Positions 1-12,559 are shown, numbered from the stretch's first letter. The stretch is DNA of 64,000 bases from Culex pipiens pallens (GCF_016801865.2 NC_068938.1:35848860-35912859); one strand, 5' to 3'. Program-made: numbers and translations. Notes: a model not told the origin generated them from the sequence alone.

Positions 1-155
1 AAAAAATGCGTAGAAGCATAGTCTTGGACATTACAAAAATTACTGCATACTAATTTCTACAAAACATATGGGAAATGATTGTGAAAAACACAGCTTGATC
101 CATGAAAAACTTACATTTTTTAAAATATTGGCAAAGTCACCTGAAACAAATTTCT
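1..155. repeat. Dispersed repeat, copy 1 (partner at 8726-8876)
   Basis: The opening bases (ATGCGTAGAAGCATAGTCT and what follows, including TTGGCAAAGTCACCTGAAAC near 128-148) recur with mismatches in the same order and orientation near 8732-8870. No coding potential or terminal repeats are visible. The copy may continue off the left edge of the window. The family is not recognised; shared order of several blocks is the only evidence that it is a repeat. Confidence 0.6.
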
Positions 156-396
156 TGCCTCTCATCGAATTTTTACCGTTAAATTTACCTAATATAATTT
201 TTTTCTACTAATATTTAATCTTAAAATTTGAATTCAATCAAAAAAAGTTTTTGGAGGAAGGTAGGCCGAAGGAAATCAATTAAAAACATTATTTGAAAAA
301 TGTAAAATATACTGCTAAATATTATATCACAGGAAATATAACAGTTTAAATATGAAAGCACTAATCAAACATAACTCAATGCAAAAAATATTTTAA

Positions 397-1083
397 GAGT
401 GGGGACGCGAAGTCGTGATTGTTCAGGTTAATTTTTTGTGTGTGCTTTTGTATCGTGATTTTCAAAGCCCTTCCTATATCATCGTTGCTCGGAAGGCACG
501 ACGTCGGGTGGATTGTGTTTAAATGTTTCGAGGTTTGTAGTTATTTTCGGTGAAAAAGCCATTTCTATATAATGATCGAAAGACGCACTGACAATTTGGA
601 TCGTCGAGTTAAAAGTGGAGCAAAATAACTGTGTGTGAGTGATTTTGTGTGCTAACCAGAAAGACCTTCCCATAGCATCGTTGCTCGTAAGGCTCGCCGA
701 CGGGTCTGTTATGAAAGTCCTATACCTTATCCTACTAACCCAAAAAAATATTAATCACGTGATGCTTGAAGGAGATGCTGTGGATTCAACGGTCTCAAGC
801 GGTATCAACAAGTATATAGCGAAAAACTATGTGCTTGATGAGTCTGCAACTTCAACTATCGGACTAACATTCCTCCCTTTCGTTGAACTGCTTTTCTTGG
901 GAGGGCGCCGGTATTGACTAATAAAGTAGGGATCTTCAGAGGTTAAACAGTGAACGGATGGTTGGCTCCCACTGATCATTTTTGTTTCATTGTTTAACTT
1001 CAGCTGATCTGTCAATAACGGAGTAGCAGCTCATTGGCAGTCAACCATGCTCATGTTCATGCTCATGCTCATGCTCATAATTA
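397..1083 (+). mobile_element. 687-bp retroposed element with 19-bp target duplication
   Basis: The segment is bracketed by perfect 19-bp direct repeats, AATGCAAAAAATATTTTAA at 378-396 and 1084-1102. Long A-rich duplications of this kind are typical of target-primed reverse transcription. The right end carries a short tandem tail (CATGCTCATGTTCATGCTC-type hexamers, about 1046-1077), so the element reads left to right. It contains an open frame of 92 codons (639-917) with no recognised domain, so I do not call it a gene. There is no reverse transcriptase, A box or B box that I can see. It is a SINE-like element, a 5'-truncated LINE, or a retroposed transcript. Confidence in the insertion is high; the family is unknown. 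Confidence 0.75.
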
Positions 1084-1102
1084 AATGCAAAAAATATTTT
1101 AA

Positions 1103-1590
1103 CGAAAAAAATACCAGAAGTTTTTTTTTTAAAAAAAAGGTTGCAAGCAGACGTGCATCCGCTCTAACTCCTCTTTTAGAAGAACTTGTTTGGCATTTTG
1201 CGTAGATGATTCTCAGCATATTGTGCCATGGTTTAGAGTACACTACTAACGCTAATCTTTAAAGCTCCCGAAGACCCTGAGAGGCTAGGTTATAAACCAA
1301 GTGAGATATAGGGTAAGAACTGTTAAGTTCACTCTTTTAAGAAGTTCTTCTTGAGAGCTTATGAGAACAATCACATGAAAATATACCTGAAATCGGGTTT
1401 TCCAATGAACCAATATTTTCTACACATTATTCATGCCAAAACAAGACGTTTTTAAGTGGCAACAAGCATAAAATTACTTTAAACGTAAATGACAACTAGA
1501 ACAAGCTGAGTGCCGTTAAGAAGAGCTTTTAGTGCCGATGCATGTCTGGTTGTAAGTTCGAAAAAATAGCCAAGCATTTGAAATGGCCTC
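1103..1590. other. Unassigned AT-rich DNA
   Basis: No open frame, terminal repeat or RNA-gene signature could be supported here. It is probably single-copy or decayed repeat sequence. Confidence 0.4.
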
Positions 1591-1594
1591 ATGA

Positions 1595-2000
1595 AACTGA
1601 AATAGTAGTTTATGCAACAAGTTGCAAAAAGGTGATTTTTTCAGCACGAGTCATCCAACGAGGTTCACCCATACAACATTTTTTTGCAATTCCGAAAAAC
1701 ACCCATTGAGTGAAATTTTCAGTCAAATTTTCATGTATTTTGTCAATAAATCGTTTAAATCAAAAAATGTTGAAAGGTTTACTTTTCGAAACAAGTGCTG
1801 AAAAGTTCATCTTTTCAGCATCCATTTCAGTGCTAAAAATTAGAACTTTTCAGCATTTATTTTGAAAAGTGTTGCTATTCGATTCTGTTATTTTTAGTAC
1901 AGAAAAGAAGGCTATTTTGTCGTTCAAGAATTACAGGAAAAATAAGTATTTTCACGACGGAATTGCAAAAATGCATTTTTTTTGCGGTATCTGTCGGATT
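1595..2000 (+). repeat. Dispersed repeat, copy 1 (partner at 55125-55495)
   Basis: Several blocks recur in the same order at 55125-55495: GTAGTTTATG-AACAAGT-GCAAAAAG, TTTTGCAATTCCGAAAAAC, CATTTCAGTGCTRAAAA followed by AACTTTTC, and TTTCACGACGGAATTGCAAA. The copies differ by many substitutions and small indels, which suggests an old nonautonomous element. Internal GTGCTGAAAAGTTCA / AACTTTTCAGCA pieces are mutually inverted and could form a hairpin near 1793-1855. No ends or target duplication were resolved. Confidence 0.6.
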
Positions 2001-2183
2001 GCAAAAAAAAACCATTTTTTACATTTAGATTTTAGAATTTTCATTTTAAACCAAATCTTAAAACCAACAGAGTATCGTTTAATTTGATGAATTTCAATTA
2101 AATTGTATTAAAGAAAGTATGTTGCTCCTGTCAGAAGATCTAGCTTTCATGAAACTGTATTTTGACAGGGGCGAAAAAAGATA

Positions 2184-2401
2184 CACAGAAAAAAAAATCA
2201 TGGTAATATTACATCTGGGAAGGGGTACATCTTTTATGTCAGGAAAAAGGTGTAATTTCACCTCTGGAAATGTGTAATTTTCCACTTTTCTGGTGTAATG
2301 TCACTTTTTCGGTCTGAATTGAGGTAAAATTACATCATAAAAGAGGTAATATTCAAGCTTCAAAAATTACATCTTCCTTATTTACATTATTTTTTTCCGT
2401 G
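2184..2401. mobile_element. Small TA-flanked MITE
   Basis: Imperfect terminal inverted repeats (CACAGAAAAAAA at the left, TTTTTTTCCGTG at the right) lie between TA dinucleotides at 2182-2183 and 2402-2403. The interior is rich in GTAATATTACATCT / AAAATTACATC motifs in both orientations. A decayed relative with the same internal order (AAATCATGGCAATGTAACATCT) lies near 9003-9110. No coding capacity is seen. TA target and short size fit a Tc1/mariner-type MITE, but the superfamily is inferred. Confidence 0.6.
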
Positions 2402-2403
2402 TA

Positions 2404-3400
2404 TTTTTTTTTTGATTTGAACTTAATTTCAAAATACCAAATCCCAGAAAAAAGCATTTTCAGTTGTTCACGACTTTTCAAAATGCTTAGACAGATTTTT
2501 GAGCTTTATGTAATTTAAATAACTCTGAGAAATAATTTTAGAAAAAAATGATTTTAGCAAAAAAACAACAAAATTTGATTTTGATTGACTACCTTAAAAT
2601 TAAATTGTTCAGGTTATCCCACAGTTTATTATTTTGTGTATTTCATTTATTGAATTGATAAGGCTGGTAGAAATTTTGTTTAAAGTTTTTGTCTCCTCCC
2701 TTCAAAGTTGGGCCGATAAATCAGGGGGCATTTTTTTTTCAAAAAACTTCAAGCTTTAAATGGAATTTTTAAGTGCAATCAGCTGAAATCAATTTAAAAA
2801 GCATTTTCCTGTGTTTATAGTCTTTTTAAGCATGGATGGGTTAATTTAAAAATCTTTTGATTTTTTTTTAAATTTTCAATGGTTATTATAGCAAACATTT
2901 TTTTTTGCTAAAATTTTTGTTTTCGTCAAATCTTACATTTTTCAACTAATGATTGCAATACAACTGAACTAGAGTAAAATGCATTTTAAACAGTTTTTCC
3001 ATTTAAAAATTGAATTTTTCAAGTCAGTTTACCAAATCTTTGGAGTGCTTTTTGAACTATAGGTTTTATAAGTAAGCGATATTAGTTTAAGAACACGAAC
3101 AAAGTTGTCCCCAATTGATTTTTTTGTCTGATTATTGATAAATTTACAAGACATAAGTTAAACAATTCAAACAAAGCTTTTTGACGATTTAAAATTGATA
3201 GAAAATTTATGTTTGATTTTTTTTTTCATTTCAGATTCCGTCTATTGGCGGGATTCAATCTAAAGATTGCTTTTCTGAAGAACAGAGTATAATGTTTTTG
3301 GCGATTTATTTCTTGATAAAAAAAATGCTGACAATAAAATTTTCAATGGAATTATCGGCTCGAAAATAACAATAAAAAATAGCACACACTTTAATCCATC
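2404..3400. other. Unassigned AT-rich DNA
   Basis: The stretch is long, strongly AT-rich and rich in poly(A)/poly(T). I see no coding frame, terminal repeats or recognisable element. Confidence 0.4.
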
Positions 3401-4260
3401 AGGCATATGTTAGTCCCTTCTTCACGCCTGCCAACAGTCGGTCGTCAGGCCCTTAGTTCTGATAACTCATGCGAAAAACACCGCCACACTGACTGTGTCG
3501 TGGAGGAGGGGTTCGAAGTGGAACCTGGCAGATGAAAACCAGCTTCCAACGTGCAGTCATCTAGTCCGGTTCAGGACAGAACTTGACTAGCACACACTCA
3601 CACTCTGTTTTGTCTCCGTCCAGAGGGGCGAAGTGAAGCTGCTTATGGTCGAGGTGCAATAAATTATCCATAAATTAAATCTGTGTGAAATGTTTTGTAA
3701 AATTGCTTCTCGTGCAGTCCAGCGGACTTGAAGCTTCTTCTCATTGGCAGCAGCAGCAGCAGCAACTGGACCGTCCACTTTGGAGGAGCCAACAGTGGAA
3801 TGTTCGCATCCAACTTTTTGCGCCGGTCAGCTTCTCCTGTTTCAATTAGAAAACAAACGAGCTGCTCTGCTCTAATGTGGCAATCGTCTCCAGGGGCAAT
3901 TCCGAGAGTGGAGCAGCCACCCAGTTTAGTTTTATTCGAGTCCATTTTGCAGGATTTCAGTCAGCACTTGAGCTAAGTAAAAGATTAGGTTACGAAACCC
4001 CGGAGAATGTTTCCAACTGGTGGTTCTGGATCTGGTTCTAGGGGGTTTTCGAAAGCCATGCCACCTATCAATTATGGAGAGTTTTGTGGGATTACCAACC
4101 AATCAGCTAGCAAAAGTCAATGGTGCAAAGCATTACGAACTGGCACTCTATCTCTCGCTTGGTCTCTATTTACCCAGAATCCTTGAAATGGCGTCAAGGG
4201 GCAACAAAATGAATGTTTGTAAGACACTTGAGTGGACGTCTTAATGCTAATGTATGCAAA
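3400..4260. other. GC-richer noncoding island
   Basis: Base composition rises sharply relative to both sides, with a short CAG/GCA run near 3749-3762. Open frames (up to 93 codons, both strands, overlapping) show no recognisable domain. It may be a single-copy intronic or regulatory segment, but nothing in the sequence proves a function. Confidence 0.3.
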
Positions 4261-4377
4261 ATGTATTCAAATTGCAGTTGGTAGCTTTTGTTTGTTTGGT
4301 TTGCTTTGAAGACGAATTTAATTGCAATTGTTTATATTTTAATCTTGATGTTTTATAGTTTGATTTTATTTCCAACT

Positions 4378-5139
4378 TTTCCGGATCTCACTTATCTGTA
4401 CGAAAACTATGAAACGACGAAAGACCTTCCAAACGAGGCTAAAAACTTGAAAATCTAGCCACTCTGTGTCAAGTTATGACCACTTAAGCGATATTTATGT
4501 ACTTTTTTGCGGCCGGATCTCACTTAAGACCTTCCAAACGAGTCCAAAACATTGACAACCATGTCTCAAGTTTTAACCACTTAAGTGATATTCAAGCCCT
4601 TTTTTGGAGTCAGATCTTACTTTTCTGTACGAAAACTATGTCCAGATCCATCATCCAACCTATCATTGGATAGGCAATCAAAAGAACTTCCAAAAGAGTT
4701 CAAAACATTGAGATATGGCAACCCTGTCTCAAGTTATGACCACTTAATTGATATTTATGTATTTTTTTAGGCTTAAATGTATGTAAACTATGTCCGTACC
4801 CATCATCCGACCCATTGTTGGTCAGGTAATAGAAAATCCTTTCCAATTTGTCAAAAAGATTGAATATCTGGCAACCCTGTCTCAAATTATGACCATTTAA
4901 TTGATATTTTTGTACAATTTTGAAGTTGGATCTCACTTAAATGACCCATCGTTGGTTAGGTAATTGGAAACCTTGCAAATATGTCTAAATTTTTGAAGTT
5001 CTGGCAACCCTGTCTCATGTAATAACCATCTGTGAATCTATGAAAGTTAGATGAAATTGTGTCCAAACCAATGATATCACCCATTGTTGGTAAAGAGTGA
5101 GGAAGGCATCAATCACATACGTGGATTAAGTTAGTTTTT
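4378..5139 (+). repeat. Satellite-bearing element, 5'-truncated
   Basis: A sentence-like unit (CCGGATCTCACTT ... ACTATG ... CAAAACATTGA ... TGGCAACCCTGTCTCAAGT ... ACCACTTAA-TGATATTTATGTA) is repeated about five times. The CTGTCTCAA marks fall near 4463, 4563, 4721, 4875 and 5008, so full units are about 155 bp and some are truncated. The right end, GGAAGGCATCAATCACATAC then GTGGATTAAGTTAGTTTTT, matches the right end of the element at 14830-15605, so the left end there (TTTTTGCCTTTCTCACTGAGG-like) appears to be missing here. Confidence 0.8.
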
Positions 5140-5630
5140 CTTAATCTCTCAGATTAAACAGACCTACAAAAATAGACAAAAATGATCGGAAATCGTTTTT
5201 CTCCAAAAAAATTATTGAGAATATGGGGTCACTGTTCCATACAAGCAAAAATTGCATGCAATATGTGGAAAATAACGAACAGAACTAATTCTCCATACTA
5301 ACTTTGGAGAAAGAACCATTCGGCCCTGTCTAAATATTTTAGAACAATTCAATGAGCACTGTTTCTTTATTTCAATTGCTTAGAAATTCGGACTTTACTG
5401 AACCAAAGAGCATGAAGAAATAAAAAAACGTGATTTAAAAATACACTTTTTTTGTGAGTTGCTAAACTTTTATAAATTATCCAAGGTTAGGATACTTTAC
5501 TTTAAACAGCTCAAGATGAATAATTAATTGCTCTGTCTAGATGAACGCCCTTACGAAGGTATTATCTTTTTAAAATTCCAAACACAACTTTCTGGAAAGT
5601 TTTATTCTTTGGAAATTCCCACAAAACTCA
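5140..5630. other. Unassigned AT-rich DNA
   Basis: No gene or element could be supported. Short patches resemble decayed repeats but without defined ends. Confidence 0.35.
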
Positions 5631-6300
5631 CACCTTAGCCATCTCCGAAACCTACACCCACACACAGGCAAGCCCCTGCACCACCATTAGCACTTGTGTA
5701 TGCTGGCAAAGATTGCTGAGGGGAGCGCTTCTTTTTCCCAACTTCCAATATGTGTGTGTATGTGGAAAACTTCTCCCAAAGCAGCCTTTTAATCCCCCAT
5801 CGATAGCCTGCCAAACGGAGCACAAAAAGAAATCTTAAGCTCTTCTAACTGGGATTTTGCACCACCACCCAAGTAACCAGCACTCAGCCTCCCTTCTCTG
5901 AAGGGGTGGGCAAGGTGGGGAAAAACTCAAACGAGCGGGTAAATAGAAGCTAATTTTCCTCCGACTGATATCGAGGCAAAAGTTGCAGCTCAACCAGAGA
6001 GCACAACTAGTATTAGTTTTTATCTGCAGAAGGCAACGGCAAAATGGAGAGAAGCAGCAGCAGCAATAACACGTGGTAGAGCTTGGATTAAGCACGGTGC
6101 GCGTGAGCTTTCGAATCTCTGTGGTTGGCGACGGGAAAGCTTTCAACGATTCTTCGGCGAGATGCAAGTCCTCAAATCTTGCTGCAAATGAAACGAATCG
6201 AGAGGGGCAACTTTGCTGAGGCACGAAACGGTTTCTGCGTGAAACTGAACGAAAAATGTTCGGCTTTGTATCATTTTTATATTTTTGTTTGGAACTTAAA
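5630..6300. other. GC-richer noncoding island
   Basis: The composition changes clearly from its surroundings. A 185-codon minus-strand open frame (5835-6392) is low-complexity (CYCCCCF, SPPCPPL) with no recognised domain, and the + strand has an overlapping open frame. I do not call it a gene. It is possibly conserved noncoding DNA. Confidence 0.3.
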
Positions 6301-6439
6301 ATCTTGCTGCAAAAAATTTCAGCAAGCAGGTATTGCAATGATATTTTAAACTGATTTTTTTTTGTTGAATTGACAAAACCAAGAATAACCATAAGGTGTT
6401 CTCTTTTGAAGCATGCTACAAATTTAATCAGAATGTAAA

Positions 6440-6990
6440 TTTGAAAACATTTGAATGCATCATTGCCGAGATATAGCTATTTGTAGTTATCAGTTTCAAA
6501 ATACGGTTTGCCACGATATCTCAACACTGCTTTGACCAAATTGGCTCATAATTTTGTGTGAAGACTCGATAAATCGGTCCCTTGTGCGTGATGATTTTCA
6601 AAAAGTATATTTAAAAAAAAGTCTTTTTGAAGCTTTTGTTGAAAAAAAAATGGCAGTTTTGGATTTTTGTATTATTTTATAACAAAATTTCAAAATCCGG
6701 CTTACTATGAACATGGGTAATGTCATGAGAGGCTTTACCCCAAATTTAGGCAAATTTGGTTCATCCAATCTAAAGAAATCGTGGCACCTTTAAATCAATT
6801 CGGTTTTTTGAGTAAAACGCTTAGCAATTTTGACATAATGAGCCCATCTCTAAATTCCCGGAAATTAAAAAAAAATCATATTTTGGTCTGGAAACTCGAA
6901 TTTGGTAGTGAACACAGTGTTACAGTTGAATTCTTTAAAATCTTTAGGATGTTAAAGCATTATAATTTTTTTGGGCATATATCAGCATAT
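6440..6990 (-). repeat. Decayed relative of the 36-kb palindromic MITE
   Basis: The order GCCGAGATATAGCTAT, then GCCACGATATCTCAACACTGC, then GACCAAATTGGCTCA, then GTGAAGACT matches the reverse complement of 36560-36725. The stretch near 6730-6790 (CCCCAAATTTAGGCAAATTTGG ... TCGTGGCACC) matches the opposite arm. It is an old, heavily substituted copy; the terminal AGGGGTTACATAC ends are not recognisable. Confidence 0.55.
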
Positions 6991-6994
6991 ATTT

Positions 6995-8725
6995 GACTTA
7001 CTAAGTAATTGAACAGATATGCCAAATTATTTTCATTTTACTTTAGGTACTGGCATCTGGGTCAAATCAACATAAAGTAACGAAAAGGGTTAGGAGTTGA
7101 AGCCATATGTTTTGCACAATTTTCTGATGTTTGAAAGTTTTTTTTAAACTGGAACAGAAGAAATAAAATTCATACACGAATTTTCAAATTAAATGGTTTA
7201 AAAATTACTGTTGCTATTCAGACTATTGTCCCAATTTGCCCCAGTTAACTTTGACTCGATGCAATTTATGTTTCGATACCACATTTTTCCTTTTTGTGTT
7301 TTCTTTTCAAACATTATCAAGGACATTAAAACAATATTTTTTTTACGATTTTCAAGTAATATTAAGAAAATAAGTAAAGAAATTCATTTAATTTGAATTG
7401 GATAAATAATTTTAGTTGATATTAAATCCGAAGCCCAACAATGTACATAAAAACTAAAAAATGTAATGCTTTTCAGCTTTTGAAAAAGTTTTGCTGCTGT
7501 TCATATTGTAGCCTTAAATATCATCAATTGTTGATAAACAATTAATTCTATATTTCAAGCTTTAAAAACATGTAAGACCATTTCAAACATATTTCGAGGC
7601 TTTGGGAATTTCCGTGATTTTAAAAATATTTTTCCTGTTTTCCGGGAAAATTAGATGCACGTTTGGGAAACAGTGCTGTAGTTTTATAGTTCGCTCTGGG
7701 CATGACAAAATTTCAAATTTGATTCGGCTGCACTTACTTTAATAACGAAATATCTTCATGTAACTTTCAAGGGTTACTTGAAATCACATTTTAAGTGGAT
7801 TCATAAAATATAACTTGAAATTAAAGCCCAAGGTTTAACATTTGACTAATGAAAGTTTTATTTCCATAAATATTTTAAAGTTATTTGAACAGAACATTTT
7901 TACCCCCTGATTTTTTGAAAATATTTGGGACGATATTTCAAAAGAATTAATTCTGATACACCCAAAGAGACATGGTTTTCTCGAAAACGTATTTAATATG
8001 AATAAACAAACTCAATTTTTTGATGTTTTTTTCAAATATTACAGCGCCCTCCCCTACCCAGTATTGGCTTGAAAAACGTGGAAAAATATTTTTTTAAACT
8101 TAAAAATTTCAACGAAAAGAGACTTTCAATCAGTTCAAAATTATTTTCCCATGTATCATTATAAGCATGATTGAACCAGTTTGGAAATATTTTGAACCTT
8201 GTGAAAACTTAAGTTATTTTTTTTGCTTAAAAAAAGTCTAAACTTAATTTATGGAAAACTAATAATTGCAAAACGACTGTTTTAAAGTATAATGCATTTT
8301 ACACTACTTTTTTCAATTAATAAAATTCAAATACGTGGCTTGCTATTTGAATTTTTATGTTTTTTTTTTATATTTTGGAAGTAGATTTTTTTTTGTTGGA
8401 TTGTTAAACAAAATAATAAAAAAAATAAAAAAATATTAAACAAAAATTTAATTTAACGTCATTCGAGGTAATAGTGTAATAAACCAATCGTGCTTCACAA
8501 CTTTAACTGTTTTATGTTTTTCTTGTTTTATTTTTAATATTTTAATTTGCATTTATTTTGTTTAGTTTATGTTTGTTTTAGGAAGTATTTGGCCTATTCT
8601 ACCACCTAATATAATTACATTTTGCTTATCTGATTTTTTCACGTTTTTAAAGTTACTTTTTCAATTTTTTGCATGTTTTTTTATATTTTCTGCTATAGAA
8701 TGGCACCATCATCATTTAAATTGCA
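6995..8725. other. Unassigned very AT-rich DNA
   Basis: Homopolymer A and T runs dominate, no open frame resembles a protein, and no terminal repeats were found. Confidence 0.4.
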
Positions 8726-9110
8726 AAAAAAAAATGCGTAGGGGCATAGTCTGGGACACTAGAAAAATTACTGAATACTTATTTTTACTGAAAATAACAT
8801 AAAAAATACAGCCAGAGTTGACCCGTAAAAAAATGACATTTTTAAAAACATTGGCAAAGTCACATAAAACAAGTTAAACTTCCAACCCTGAAATTTTCTA
8901 AAATTTTAAGAGTTTTTCTTTCCAATGCTTTTTAAAGATCAAAAATTGGTTGGAAAATAGATTTTGGTCTAAAGGCGGGGTTAGGTTGTAGAGGGTTGAC
9001 AAATCATGGCAATGTAACATCTAGGAATTTATGAAAAATTGTAATTATACCTCTAAAAATGTGCAATATCCTCACTTTTTAGGCTTAATTCCACTCTTAA
9101 ATCTTAGACG
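8726..9110 (+). repeat. Dispersed repeat copy 2, followed by MITE relic
   Basis: Bases 8732-8870 repeat the window's opening segment (ATGCGTAGGGGCATAGTCT, TTGGCAAAGTCACATAAAAC) with substitutions. The following 9003-9110 stretch resembles the interior of the 2184-2401 MITE. No coding content is visible. Confidence 0.55.
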
Positions 9111-9289
9111 AGGAAAACCTCCATTGTTTTTAAAGGCATTCGATCTTAAAAGTATTTTAATCAAGGTTTAAAAAAAATTGTTCGAAAAATATTTCTTTTA
9201 TTAAATTATAAAATATAGATAAATTTTAACAAAAATAGCTCATTGTTACACAGAAACACAACAAAGTAATATTATAATCTGGCCACACT

Positions 9290-9900
9290 TATTTTGCAGA
9301 GAACATCTTTTTGGCTCTAATGACTAGCTGGCTGCAAACGGCGGATAAGTGTGCGAAGAAAAGTCAGGGACTTTGCATTTAAGCTCGGCCATAAACAAGA
9401 AATTAATGCAACAGATCAGCGCGTATACTTTCCAAGGGTGCCTTCACAGAGTCGAAGGGGGAGTGTGGCTCGAGTTAATTGGTCGAAATCATAAGCCACC
9501 CATCTGGGGAGCGCGCGCACGCGGAAAAGTGTGCTATTCTTCTTTTATTCTTTTCGCAGCCCCAAAAACCCCACTCATCGAGGGCCACACAATATCGTGA
9601 TGACTGAGGAGTTAAGGTTAAGTTGAGTTGAGTTGGCGCTTGTTGATTTTGGAAAATTAATTTCACGAGCCGCGTGCTCGCCCTGCTGTGAAATTGGCTG
9701 GCCTGGTTCGGAGAGATCAAAGCCCAAACATGGTGGTGGCTAAGCTGGCAGCACTGTCTTTGTGGAAAAGGAGTGAATTTCTTGGTTTTTGGTGGGGCAA
9801 TACTGCTTGATGCCCATCGCGTTGGTGGTTGTATGAGTGGGTACTGTTAATGACTATTGGTGCAGAGAATTTGTGGGATCTGAGATTAGGGAGATCCATT
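9290..9900. other. GC-richer noncoding island
   Basis: The composition is higher in GC, with an alternating GCGCGCGCACGCGG run near 9510-9523. Short overlapping open frames on both strands have no recognised domain. It may be single-copy intronic or regulatory DNA; function is unknown. Confidence 0.3.
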
Positions 9901-10695
9901 TTTTTAAGTCAAGCTTTTTCGTTGACTGGTTTAGTTTTTAAGAAATAAACTTATTTTAAGCGTTAATCTATTTTGTTTGCATACTTTCACTTTTCAAATA
10001 ATCTGTATATTTGAGGTTGTATTTCTTTAAAATCAACCTTTTCTGATTTTTCATAAAAAATATATTTTTTTTTCAAATCCTAGCACCACCTGTCACCCCA
10101 GCTCTCCTTGCTTAACCCCTGGCTGCCTGCAATAACAAATGTATGTGATCTGACAGATCATATATCACGAATTGATTGGTCGTCGTGGTGCAAAAGACTC
10201 GTTCCGTAGCGCTCGCTCTCAGTTTTTGGAGGTTTCCCCGGGGAAAACATTTCGCAGCCAAACATGCCATCTCGTTTCTAGAGAAAAAAGGGGTAGAAAT
10301 TGAGCAAATTCTTGAGAAGCTTCTGCGTTTCGGCTACTGTCATGAGATGCTTTTTCTTATTTGTGAGGATTCGATTTCGATTACAAGCAACACGCTGGTG
10401 GCAATTTTGGCTTTATACAAAATAATAAAACATTTTTTAAATGGCGATTTGAAATGTTAAAAATATACAAAACTTCAAAATGGAATCCTTTTATCATCCA
10501 CTTGCCAGCTTTTCAAATCCAAAACTGAAAAAAATTAGAGCCCTATTTCAAACACCACTTTGACCAGGTGCTGAAAAATCCCATTCAAGCGTTGATTTGT
10601 TCTAATTACCGGTACCCCCCTCCCCTCATCGATCTGCTCAATTGGATTACGAGGCCCGCGCGACGACTATTATGGAACCAATCCCAACCCGGCAC

Positions 10696-10726
<31 letters not shown>

Positions 10727-11220
10727 ACTGTAATGGGCTTTTGCGGTGGGCAAATCCAACATTGCAAACGGATTCCGGCAAAAATGTCCGGATTTCAGGG
10801 AGAGAGGACACTTGAACCGGTTCTCCAATCCCGGTTATCCCCGCCGTATAATATGTTGATGTTTGCTGCAGGTTTCAGGTGCAGCATTAGGCTTAGCACA
10901 ATCCTTTTCTCCCCCCCCCCACCGGTTGGGGTGCGGGGAGCTGTACTTTGAAAATTTGTGGCTTCGGTCCTCGATGGGTTCGGGTTTCGACGATTTTGAT
11001 TGGATTTGTAATTGTTCAATGCAGTGATGGCAACGCAAAGTGCAACGGTGTGAAATTGGGATGGGTTTAAACAGGGATAAAATTGGGGAAGTTTAGGCTG
11101 AAACTTTGTTTATTTTTAGCAATGTTTCATTCCAAATTTGTTTTTTTTTTAGTTCGAAACGCAGAATAATTTAGTATTTTTACTTAAGTTCTTTTGGAAA
11201 AAAATATTTGCATCACACAT
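9900..11220. other. Mixed noncoding DNA with GC-rich patches
   Basis: Two GC-richer patches (about 10170-10290 and 10600-10950) sit in AT-rich sequence. The second contains an (AC)n microsatellite and a C9 run near 10910-10920. A 127-codon open frame across the microsatellite includes a THTHTHTHT tract and is not a credible gene. Confidence 0.35.
10694..10724. repeat. (AC)n microsatellite
   Basis: An uninterrupted CA dinucleotide run of about 15 units is visible. Confidence 0.9.
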
Positions 11221-11226
11221 TTATAA

Positions 11227-12455
11227 ACAGCCATTCCACGTCAAACAGGAAGTCTCCAAATCAAAAGTGCTCCGATTTGGCTCAAATTTGGAGTAGGGGT
11301 TCTTTGGCCCAAATAACTAGACCCGTATTTTTTTGTTTGGTGATTAGGGTGGTCCTATCCGAAATAGGGTGGTCCATAAAATTGCGTTTTTCGTCGATTT
11401 TCGCAAAAACCACATTTTTCAAAAAATCATATCTCTGGAACGGCTGAACCAATTTTGGAGCGCCACAATTTAAATGAAAAGTTAATAGTTGGGTTTTTAG
11501 GAAAATATGTTGAGGTCCAAAAAAACTAGCTGAATATTTGAAAAGGTCCCAGGAAAATTTCATTTGACGATTTCAAGGTCTCGGGACCAAAGAGCCCATG
11601 TCTGAAAATATTTTTCCCTGATTTCTTGTAATATTTTAGATAACACATCAAAAAATTGCGAATATCCATTAACACGTTTCGAAGATATGATTTTTTTCAA
11701 CATAAAAACTGGGGTTTTCGACGCGCCACGCGCAAAAACAGGAAAATGACGAAATCGGCAAAAAATCAACTTTTTTCACTAAAACTGCGATAACTTGAAA
11801 ATTTTACATGTTTACCAACATTTTCGTGATTGAAAGACGCAACTTTTGGTACCGAGACATGTATAGGTCATCGCTGAAATTTTCAAGTTATCACCGTTTT
11901 AGTGAAAAAAGTTATTTTTTCCCCGTTTTCGTCATTTTCCCGTTTTTGCGCGCGGTGCGTCGAAAAACCCAGTTTTATATTTAATAAATCATATCTCCGA
12001 AACGTGTAAATGGATGTTCGCAATTTTTTTATATGTTATGTAAAATATTACAAGGAATCAGGGAAAAATATTTTCAGACATGGGCTCTTTGGTCCTGAGA
12101 CCTTGAAATCGGCAAATGAAATTTTCATAGGACCTTTTCAAATATTCAGCTAGCTTTTTTGGATCTCAACATATTTTTCCTAATAACCCAACTAATAACC
12201 TTTCATTTGAATTGTGGTGCTCCAAAATTGGTTCAGCCGTTCCGAAGATATTGTTTTTTTCGAAAAATGTGGTTTTTGCAAAAAATCGACGAAAAACGCA
12301 ATTTTATGGACCACCCTATTTCGGATAGGACCACCCTAATCACCAAACAAAAAATACGGGTCTAATTATTTGGGCCCAAGAACCCCCACTCCAAATTTGA
12401 GCCAAATCGGAGCACTTTTGATTTGGAGACTTCCTGTTTGACGTGGAATGGCTGT
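11227..12455. mobile_element. 1.2-kb foldback element (ACAGCCATTCCACG ends)
   Basis: The two halves are reverse complements along almost their full length. It starts ACAGCCATTCCACGTCAAAC and ends GTTTGACGTGGAATGGCTGT, with a centre near 11840. Arms are about 600 bp and differ by scattered substitutions (for example CTCTGGAACGGCTGAACC against GGTTCAGCCGTTCCGAAGA). No transposase or credible open frame is present, so it is nonautonomous. No clear target duplication could be seen at the ends (flanks ATAA and ATAG). Diverged relatives lie at 38934-39110 and 54232-54485. A transcript across it would fold into a very long duplex. Confidence 0.85.
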
Positions 12456-12559
12456 ATAGCTGTTATAAGAAGTCATGAATAAAAGAAAAGCTATCGTCCA
12501 AAATTTTGGCCCACGATTATAGTGAGTTGTTTTTTATTTGCCTATATAGGAGCCTTCTT

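Noticed and set aside
5835..6392. 185-codon minus-strand open frame
   Set aside because: Low-complexity Cys/Pro-rich translation with no family resemblance, overlapped by + strand frames.
11227..11230. A target duplication for the 1.2-kb foldback
   Set aside because: Flanks ATAA and ATAG do not match; TTATAA occurs near both ends but not at equal offsets.
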